A DNA stretch of 11,139 bases from contig JANWZT010000030.1 of assembly GCA_025054515.1 (NCBI GenBank), positions 1 through 11,139 on the forward strand, written 5' to 3'. Position 1 is the first letter of the stretch. Every line of letters starts with the position of its first letter. Position numbers and translations under genes: made by a program. Positions 5,869 to 11,139 of this stretch are shown here, piece by piece. This stretch comes from Candidatus Caldarchaeum sp. Lineage in GTDB: Archaea; Thermoproteota; Nitrososphaeria_A; Caldarchaeales; Caldarchaeaceae. The notes under the pieces were generated by a model. That model was not told where the DNA came from. It saw only the letters and a list, made by a program, of their open reading frames with translations, and ran no database searches.

Positions 5869-7094
5869 ACCGGGATTACTTCAACATTTTCCCGGGAAAA
5901 TCTTTCATCACGGGAAACAATAACCGCTTTACTCGCCTTCAGCAGACCGGCCAGCCTCGACAGCTTCGCGACATCTCCTGCACCCACAGATTCTTTCACT
6001 TCGACGAGCACAAGGCCGTCATCCGTCAAAACCACGTCCACCTCATGTCTTCCATCCCGGAAATAGTATGCGGCATCCAAAGCCGACACAACATATGTTT
6101 CCAAAACGCCTCCGCTTCTTTCCAGAAAATCTTTCCTCGAATAGGCGAAGGTCAGCGAAGTCGTCGCTGGATAGTATTTCCTAAGCTTCCTCGAGGAAGC
6201 CATCTGAGAAGGCCTGTAGTTTCCGAGAGATTTCACCACCAACGATGTTTCAAGATATTGGAGGTAGTTGGATATGGTGATTCGTGTTTCCTGCCATGTT
6301 TTCGATAAAGTGTTTAAGTTGACGACCGCTCCCGGGTTTGAAACTATGTGTTTAAACAGGTTAGTCATCAGCGAAAGGTTTCTTACGCCGAAAACAGCGG
6401 GGATGTCTCGGAAGATTATTCTTTCGGCGACAGAATTTTTAACATATTCCGCTATTCTGGTTTCATCATCCCAGCCGACGATTTCGGGGAAACCTGCTTT
6501 CACGAGATAGTCGTTGAAGTAGTAGGCCATGCGTCGGGGAAAGAGCTCCGGGTCGGCTGGCTTTACCCCCTTCATTTCGAGAAACTCGGTGAAACTCAGC
6601 GGCTTCAGCTTCAGCGTAAAGAACCGGCCCGCCAACTTTTCCAAGGCGTCGATGGAAAGTAGAAGGCTGGAGGAACCCGACAGAAAAAATTTCAAGTTTG
6701 GATACAAATCGTAAAACTGTTTGACGGCCGTCGGCCAGCCTTCGACGTATTGGACTTCGTCGAAGAAAACATAAACCCTGTCGACTTCTTCAAACGGCTT
6801 CCGCAACACGTTTCTTTCATAGTATCTTAAGACTTCCAGCGGGTCGGCGGCTCCTCCGTCGAAGGAGAAATAGAGAATTTTCGCGGGGTCGACTTCCTTT
6901 AAGAGCTGGTCGATGGCCTGATACATCAAAGTCGTCTTCCCGACCCGTCGCAGACCCGTTATCAGCAAGACCTGCCTTTCGGCGAAGCTCTGCACAACCC
7001 GTCGAAACTCCTTTCTCCTGTAACTCGGAGCCAACTCCTTCCGGACTTTTCCCGTAAACCACCATTCGTTGAACCGCTCTAACTCCTCCCGCAC
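5835..7094 (-). CDS. AAA+ ATPase with DUF4143-type nuclease-like C-terminus
   Basis: A 419-aa protein of the AAA+ ATPase/DUF4143 class common in archaea and often present in many copies per genome. The N-terminal FNEWWFTGK (8-16) is typical of archaeal members and supports the GTG start at 7094. Walker A is GLRRVGKTT (47-55), Walker B is VYVFFDEVQ (107-115), and FFLSGSSS (136-143) is the sensor-1 region. The C-terminal part has E332, then HEVDVVL (350-356), then LVEVKES (363-369), the layout of a PD-(D/E)xK nuclease core with E351 or D353 plus E365 and K367 in place. Whether it cuts DNA is unknown. No ribosome-binding site precedes the GTG, so translation is probably leaderless. A palindrome sits across the predicted promoter, suggesting tight or self-regulated expression. 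Its 3' end overlaps the PH-like gene tail to tail by 34 bases. Family is firm; the role (toxin, defence or housekeeping) is open. Confidence 0.9.
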   Translation of the reverse strand: MREELERFNEWWFTGKVRKELAPSYRRKEFRRVVQSFAERQVLLITGLRRVGKTTLMYQAIDQLLKEVDPAKILYFSFDGGAADPLEVLRYYERNVLRKPFEEVDRVYVFFDEVQYVEGWPTAVKQFYDLYPNLKFFLSGSSSLLLSIDALEKLAGRFFTLKLKPLSFTEFLEMKGVKPADPELFPRRMAYYFNDYLVKAGFPEIVGWDDETRIAEYVKNSVAERIIFRDIPAVFGVRNLSLMTNLFKHIVSNPGAVVNLNTLSKTWQETRITISNYLQYLETSLVVKSLGNYRPSQMASSRKLRKYYPATTSLTFAYSRKDFLERSGGVLETYVVSALDAAYYFRDGRHEVDVVLTDDGLVLVEVKESVGAGDVAKLSRLAGLLKASKAVIVSRDERFSRENVEVIPVYGLEWSGLSR

Positions 7095-7095
7095 G

Positions 7096-7148
7096 TTGGT
7101 AAACTATACTTTACCAAAAAATAGCTTTTTGGTAAAACACGGTTAACC
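7096..7148 (-). promoter_or_regulatory. Multi-site palindromic operator over ATPase promoter
   Basis: TTTACCAAAAA (7110-7120) and TTTTTGGTAAA (7126-7136) are perfect 11-bp inverted arms around a 5-bp centre. A third half-site, TTGGTAAA, at 7096-7103 pairs with TTTACCAA at 7110-7117 across 6 bp. The self-complementary GGTTAACC lies at 7141-7148. On the minus strand the centre of the large palindrome (GCTATTTTTT, 7117-7126) is the best TATA-like element and lies about 26 bases before the GTG at 7094, so a bound protein would block the promoter. The element is a likely repressor site. A terminator role for the upstream minus-strand gene is an alternative, since the arms carry T-runs. Confidence 0.65.
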
Positions 7149-7162
7149 AATAACCCGCCGGC

Positions 7163-8191
7163 CTACACATCCAACAGTGGCTCATGGTTTTCCGGAACTT
7201 CGGCGTAGTTGGGCGGCCAGACCGGTTGGTTGACTTTGTCTCTTTCCATGAGACGGTATTCGATTCTGTCCCTCATGTTTTCGAGCCAGGGCGGTAGCAC
7301 GAGGCGGCTTCCCATGGTTTCACGCGGCTCGTCAACATCATAACCGGGCCCGACGGTGGCCACTTCCATCAAGTTGCCGTCCGGGTCTCTGAAGTAGAGG
7401 GATTTGAACCAGTGCCTGTCGACTATGCCGGAGTTGGGTATTCCGGCTAAGTTGAGTTTCCTGAGTATCGTTCGTTGGTCTTCCTCGGTTTCGACGGCGA
7501 CGGCAAAATGATGAATCGAGCCGCGGCCGACGTATCCGTCGTCTGCGGATGGGTTGACGACGTAGCGGATGTAGGGTTGTTCGTTGTATTGCACGTTGAA
7601 CATGATTTTTCCGGCTACGTGGGTTGTTTCGGGGAAGATGTTGAGGAATTTTTCGAGGAATTTTTTGACGAGCTCGGCGTCGCCGACCAGCGGTGAAACG
7701 TGGTCGAAGGCGAGGAGTTTCATGTCTGCGGTTAGTTCGTTCGGCGGCGAAGTTTCTGAGAAAAGCTCGACGACGTAGGGTTTGTCAACTCCGTCATCGC
7801 CGGCGGCCAGCTCGAGCAAACATCCGTCCGGGTCTGTAAAATAGATCGAGACGAGGCCGCCGTAGAAGACCGGGCCTTTGACTTTCACGTTTTCGCTCCT
7901 AAGCCATCCATACCATTTCGCCAGAGCTTCAACCGATTTGACGCGGTATGCGAGATGATGTGGTGAACCGAAGCCGGGAAAACCGTTGGGAATTTCGGGC
8001 CATTCGAAGAAAGTGATTGCGCTGCCCGTTGGTTTTTCCGGGTTTGCGTAGAAAGCGTGGCGGTGGTAGATGTCGTCTTGGTTGACCGATAGCTTGACCT
8101 GCCGAAGGCCCAGCACACCGGTGTAGAACATTCGGTTGACCGCGTAATTGCCCGTAACCAAGGTGATGTGGTGAAGGCCTTTAACCATCAT
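7163..8191 (-). CDS. VOC-family ring-cleaving dioxygenase-like protein
   Basis: A 342-aa protein with two glyoxalase/VOC halves, resembling the MhqO/YkcA-type group annotated as ring-cleaving dioxygenases, where a metal ion helps open catechol- or hydroquinone-type rings. Four beta-alpha-beta modules are visible. Likely metal ligands are the His of GLHHITLVT (5-13), SPHHLAY (76-82), FDHVSP (162-167) and SIHHFAVAV (225-233), and the Glu of TDPDGCLLELA (119-129) and RDPDGNLMEVA (268-278). Which half is active cannot be told by eye. The frame opens at ATG 8227, but that extension contains the TATA element; ATG 8191 (or 8188) is about 27 bases from it and gives the family's usual N-terminus. The gene is monocistronic and divergent from the secreted-protein gene. 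A detoxification role for quinones or aromatics is inferred from family, and true substrates may differ. Confidence 0.88.
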   Translation of the reverse strand: MMVKGLHHITLVTGNYAVNRMFYTGVLGLRQVKLSVNQDDIYHRHAFYANPEKPTGSAITFFEWPEIPNGFPGFGSPHHLAYRVKSVEALAKWYGWLRSENVKVKGPVFYGGLVSIYFTDPDGCLLELAAGDDGVDKPYVVELFSETSPPNELTADMKLLAFDHVSPLVGDAELVKKFLEKFLNIFPETTHVAGKIMFNVQYNEQPYIRYVVNPSADDGYVGRGSIHHFAVAVETEEDQRTILRKLNLAGIPNSGIVDRHWFKSLYFRDPDGNLMEVATVGPGYDVDEPRETMGSRLVLPPWLENMRDRIEYRLMERDKVNQPVWPPNYAEVPENHEPLLDV

Positions 8192-8214
8192 CTGAAGATG
8201 AACGACGGTTGTTC

Positions 8215-8222
8215 GATATAAG
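8215..8222 (-). promoter_or_regulatory. TATA box for the VOC gene
   Basis: On the minus strand the sequence reads CTTATATC, a good archaeal TATA box centred about 27 bases upstream of ATG 8191. It therefore lies inside the open frame that extends to 8227 and argues against that longer start. Confidence 0.6.
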
Positions 8223-8300
8223 GACATTTTATCGTCCCAGCGCCCGTGGTTTCTTAAGGGCGTTTAGCCGATATGGTGGTTTGCGGCCCTCGTTCATCGT

Positions 8301-8309
8301 TTTTATATT
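8301..8309 (+). promoter_or_regulatory. TATA box for the secreted-protein gene
   Basis: TTTTATATT is a strong TATA-type element centred 28 bases upstream of ATG 8333. It points to a leaderless transcript and rejects the longer frame that is open from 8273. With the box at 8215-8222 it forms a divergent promoter pair about 85 bases apart. Confidence 0.7.
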
Positions 8310-8332
8310 GCGTGATGTGTCAGTTGATGACG

Positions 8333-9685
8333 ATGCTTAGGAAAGCTGTTCCTCTGATGCTTGTCTTTTTTGTTATGGTTGGTTCCGTTCAAGCGGTTGA
8401 TGTGAGGGATGTGAGAGAGGTGTTGAGAAGTGATTATGTTTACGTCAGCGGTCTCATAACAGCCGACGGCGGGGTTTCGCCCTCCTTCGACCCATCGGGT
8501 TCTCTGCGGGGCCACGTCCTCGTCGGCTCCATGATTGCATGGATACATGTTGGCTTGGGCGACCCAGAGTCGCTCGCCCAGCTCAACAGGGTGGCGGCCG
8601 CGGTCCACCGAAGAATCGAATCGGAAGATGGCGTAGACCTTTTGTTCGACTCGAAAACGGTGCCGGAAGCTGAAAACCTGATAACCCACCTACTGGCGGC
8701 CGACTTCCTCGCCGTCCACTATGGGTTGACGAAGGATTCGCGGAGCAAAGCCAACATGCTGAAGCTCGCTGAAAGCTTGGAGAAAAGGCTTGGATGGACA
8801 CCGGCCATCTCCCGAACACGCTACCTCATCCAATCGGCACATATCTCGCATGTGTCGGGCGGCCAGCTGAACGCGGAAGATGTGGAGACTGTGGTGGACG
8901 AATTTTTCCAGCGTTTCATGGATGTGGTGGATTATTCGGCGAAAGGTTTCGACAGCCTCACGACGTCGCTTTCCCAGCTTTCCCTTCTTCTGTCGGTGTC
9001 CCGCAAAGCCGGCGTCGAAGTTCCGACCGAGCTCGTAGCCCTCTGGACCGTCCACATAGACTACGTGACGAACACGACGATACCCGTTTCTCCGGAAAAA
9101 TATCCAACACTCCTACGTGCTTTAACGTCGTTGACCTACGCCGCTGAGAATACGCATCTCACCTATTCAAAGCAAGCCCGTGAACACGCCGTAAAGATGG
9201 CGGCAGACATCGCCGCCATGTGGAGAGCCGGCGACCGGATTCTTTACCTACCCGTTGAGGTGCTGGATGTTTACCCGCTCGACCCACTCATACCGGTTGA
9301 CAGAATTCTCGCCGAGATACAGCGGGGAAGCAAGCCGACTATGGCCGACCTAAGGTATCCTACGCTGTTGCTGATGCTCGGTCAGCTGGGTCAACTGCCT
9401 CCCGAACTCAGTTCAGCTATATCGCTGGCCATCGAAAAAACAGCGGTGAAAGACAGCTACTTTCCGGTCGTGGAGAAAGATGTGTTCAGGTCGGATGAAT
9501 TCGTCAACAGATGGTGGCGGATTTCCCTCCTCTCCACATATTTGGCTATCCAGCGTACGCCCGTTGTACAGCGTAGAAACGAAGCCATCAATATATTCCT
9601 CAACACGCATCCCACGTTCCTCATCCTCCTAACCATGCTACTGGCCATCGCCTTCCTCTACCGAGCTGGGTTGCTGAAGTGGTAG
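8333..9685 (+). CDS. Secreted protein with C-terminal membrane anchor, unknown
   Basis: A 450-aa protein I do not recognise. Residues 1-21 are a signal peptide (MLRKAVPLMLVFFVMVGSVQ, cleavage near QA). Residues 22-420 are a long, mostly helical, fairly acidic domain, and 427-445 form a single TM helix followed by the short tail YRAGLLKW. The large domain would therefore sit outside the cell on a C-terminal anchor. It has no cysteine, no Thr-rich stalk and no metal-binding motif that I can see. The repeated helix-turn character (for example 112-131 and 343-370) could suggest an alpha-alpha repeat fold, but this is only an impression. ATG 8333 is chosen from the TATA spacing and because it leaves a standard signal peptide. 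The next gene begins two bases after its stop, so the two proteins probably act together in the membrane. Confidence 0.75.
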   Translation: MLRKAVPLMLVFFVMVGSVQAVDVRDVREVLRSDYVYVSGLITADGGVSPSFDPSGSLRGHVLVGSMIAWIHVGLGDPESLAQLNRVAAAVHRRIESEDGVDLLFDSKTVPEAENLITHLLAADFLAVHYGLTKDSRSKANMLKLAESLEKRLGWTPAISRTRYLIQSAHISHVSGGQLNAEDVETVVDEFFQRFMDVVDYSAKGFDSLTTSLSQLSLLLSVSRKAGVEVPTELVALWTVHIDYVTNTTIPVSPEKYPTLLRALTSLTYAAENTHLTYSKQAREHAVKMAADIAAMWRAGDRILYLPVEVLDVYPLDPLIPVDRILAEIQRGSKPTMADLRYPTLLLMLGQLGQLPPELSSAISLAIEKTAVKDSYFPVVEKDVFRSDEFVNRWWRISLLSTYLAIQRTPVVQRRNEAINIFLNTHPTFLILLTMLLAIAFLYRAGLLKW

Positions 9686-9687
9686 AC

Positions 9688-10860
9688 ATGGCCGAGCCTT
9701 CGCCCAAAACAGGGGCCCTGCTTTTCCTCGCCGGAGCAGTCGTCTCCACGGTTGGGTTCATTCTCGAGCATGGAGCCAGAAGCGGCTGGTTCGTCTTCGT
9801 CGCAGGCTGGCTCACGCACACCGTTACGATTCTACAGTTCGACGCAGGGCCCGCGGTCATGGCCTTCGGATTGGGTTGGCTGGTCAGCGGACTTCATCCT
9901 TTGAGAAAATGGTACCTCTATTCGGTGACGACGGGGCTTCTGGTTTCCACCGTTTCCTTAGCTATAGCAAACACGTCGTTCATAGCCGAGTCATACATCA
10001 CCGCAGCCATCACACTGTCTTTGACATGGGCCGTCGGCCCTTCATTCATCACCGCGGGAGTTTTCGCGGCCATCGTAGTCAACAGACACGCGGCAAAACA
10101 CGGATTCAAACCATCCCCCAACCCGCATGAAAACAGTTTAGACGTCGTCGTCCTCACAGCCCTCTACATCCCGCTAATCCATCTCGCCGTCACCGAAACC
10201 TTCTACATCAGATATGTTCTTCCAGCTTTGGCCGCGTGGCTTTTCTGGCATCTGTTAGCCGACCGCCTCACGGTACGCCTGCTGGAGAGACAGGTCAAAA
10301 ACAACGTCCAGCTCGTCGCCGTTGAACCGCCATCACCCGAGGAAACAACGCTGATGAACGTCGTATCACGCTCCTACTACCCATTAGCCTTCGGCCTCGG
10401 AGTCACCACCACTGTAAGCAGCATACTCGACCTCCTCAACATCCAGCTCTTCGGAGGCGACCCCTTCGCAGCAACAGCCGGAGCCGCCCTCGCATCCATC
10501 ATAGCCATAGCCGCCGGCTCGCTCTACGTCGGCCCCGTCGCATGGCTTTTCGAAGACCTCGGCATCAGAATCTTCGACAAAACACGACGCATCATGAAAA
10601 CCCCCGGCATCCACAGCCTCGCCGACGAAATGGTCGAAATCTACACCTTCATCTTCTCACCGATTGGCCTGACTTTCGCAGTCGCCGACGGCGACATCCT
10701 CCTCGCCCTCATCCTCCTCGGCCTCATGCTCCACCTATTATTCACCATATCCATGACCGCAACATACCTCTACATCAGGTTCTCAGCCAAAACACACATC
10801 AGAAATGTGCTGAAAAATTTGTCAGAAAAGGGATTAGCTGTGCCATATTCTCCAGCATGA
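9688..10860 (+). CDS. Polytopic membrane protein, unknown function
   Basis: A 390-aa integral membrane protein with about ten hydrophobic segments, roughly at 8-27, 33-50, 54-70, 77-96, 103-131, 152-172, 175-192, 230-250, 261-290 and 335-366. A hydrophilic loop lies at 193-225 (EPPSPEET near 213-220) and another at 292-315. I see no transporter signature, catalytic motif or cofactor site. ATG 9688 follows the previous stop by two bases; an in-frame GTG at 9679 would overlap that stop and add three residues. No ribosome-binding site is clear, so translation may be coupled. It may form a complex with the secreted protein encoded just upstream; that is inferred only from the spacing. The 3' half uses strongly C-ending codons, and the plus strand there is poor in G. 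Confidence 0.8.
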   Translation: MAEPSPKTGALLFLAGAVVSTVGFILEHGARSGWFVFVAGWLTHTVTILQFDAGPAVMAFGLGWLVSGLHPLRKWYLYSVTTGLLVSTVSLAIANTSFIAESYITAAITLSLTWAVGPSFITAGVFAAIVVNRHAAKHGFKPSPNPHENSLDVVVLTALYIPLIHLAVTETFYIRYVLPALAAWLFWHLLADRLTVRLLERQVKNNVQLVAVEPPSPEETTLMNVVSRSYYPLAFGLGVTTTVSSILDLLNIQLFGGDPFAATAGAALASIIAIAAGSLYVGPVAWLFEDLGIRIFDKTRRIMKTPGIHSLADEMVEIYTFIFSPIGLTFAVADGDILLALILLGLMLHLLFTISMTATYLYIRFSAKTHIRNVLKNLSEKGLAVPYSPA

Positions 10861-11027
10861 ACAACATTATGAAAGCATATTATCCAACGACAAATTGTTA
10901 CAAATCCTAATTTTCAAACTTATTTAAACGATGTTGGCTTGACAGGCACCAGTGGCGACCTTAGAGACGATAATTTGTAGAATGTTTTCTGAAAGACTCC
11001 GTCAAATTCTCGATTCACGATAAGTTT
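10861..11027. other. AT-rich convergent intergenic region
   Basis: No credible gene was found. The stretch is more AT-rich than its surroundings. Pyrimidine-rich TAATTTTCAAACTTATTT at about 10909-10926 may terminate the polytopic-gene transcript. TTATTTAAA at 10920-10928 resembles a TATA box but no plausible gene follows it on either strand; a short untranslated RNA starting near 10950 cannot be excluded. Confidence 0.35.
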
Positions 11028-11139
11028 TCACCGAATGCTTGAATTAGGTAATCCGATGTTTACTCCACGGATGTGTAAAGTTTCTCCATACACAAAATCC
11101 GGTCTAACTTCAGATAGAAAATTGAATATTTCTTCGACT
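11028..11139 (-). CDS. 3' end of a radical SAM-like gene (partial)
   Basis: The minus strand reads as an uninterrupted 36-codon tail ending in TGA at 11028-11030, with the gene entering from the right edge. It includes EVRPDFVYGETLHIRGVNIG, which resembles the C-terminal part of some radical SAM proteins of the spore-photoproduct-lyase-like group, where a Y/F-x-E-x-L-N/H-x-RG-x-N block is common. The radical SAM cysteine cluster would lie outside the window. The coding nature is fairly likely from composition and motif; the family call is tentative. It converges on the polytopic membrane gene. Confidence 0.5.
   Translation of the reverse strand, partial: VEEIFNFLSEVRPDFVYGETLHIRGVNIGLPNSSIR

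Noticed and set aside
9679..9687. GTG 9679 as start of the polytopic membrane gene
   Set aside because: ATG 9688 is closer to the usual start type and follows the previous stop by two bases; the GTG would overlap that stop without a better ribosome-binding site. Not fully excluded.
10920..10928. TATA-like TTATTTAAA in the right intergenic region as a gene promoter
   Set aside because: No open frame or RNA structure of note lies 25 bases downstream on either strand; it may simply be AT-rich intergenic DNA or part of a terminator.

Overview
The window looks archaeal. Several genes start at, or a few bases from, the transcription start predicted by a TATA box 25-28 bases upstream, as in leaderless archaeal transcription. 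The CRISPR repeats end in ATTGAAAG, common in thermophilic archaea. Two surface proteins carry Thr/Val-rich stalks of a kind common on archaeal envelopes. A thermophilic lineage of the Thermoproteota/Aigarchaeota type would fit, but this is inference; there is no marker gene.

Layout. Bases 1-487 hold CRISPR repeats in two opposite orientations: two units read leftward (1-87) and six read rightward (135-487), meeting head to head across about 47 bases with no room for a leader. One spacer contains a perfect tRNA T-arm core. No cas genes are visible. Bases 637-1239 encode a DUF429 protein. Bases 1266-5868 form a compact co-directional cluster of five envelope genes: a DUF350-like membrane protein, a PrsW-like membrane protein with altered catalytic motifs, a signal-peptide/stalk/membrane-anchor protein with a C-terminal zinc ribbon, a membrane-anchored M6-type metalloprotease, and a two-TM protein with a bacterial-PH-like domain. 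Bases 5835-7094 (minus) encode an AAA+ ATPase with a DUF4143-type C-terminus, overlapping the cluster's last gene tail to tail and preceded by a striking palindromic operator-like element. Bases 7163-8191 (minus) encode a glyoxalase-fold (VOC) ring-cleaving-dioxygenase-like protein. A divergent promoter region separates it from a two-gene unit (8333-10860) encoding a secreted, C-terminally anchored protein and a polytopic membrane protein, neither of which I recognise. The last 110 bases hold the 3' end of a minus-strand gene resembling a radical SAM protein.

The best candidate for an undescribed system is the five-gene cluster. The zinc-ribbon protein and the protease share an architecture (signal peptide, Thr/Val stalk, one membrane anchor, Pro-rich basic cytoplasmic tail). 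Their genes overlap, and the protease gene's ribosome-binding site lies inside the codons of the partner's zinc knuckle. Together with the PrsW-like and DUF350-like proteins this suggests a cell-surface proteolysis or envelope-signalling module. The function is inferred from architecture and gene order only.
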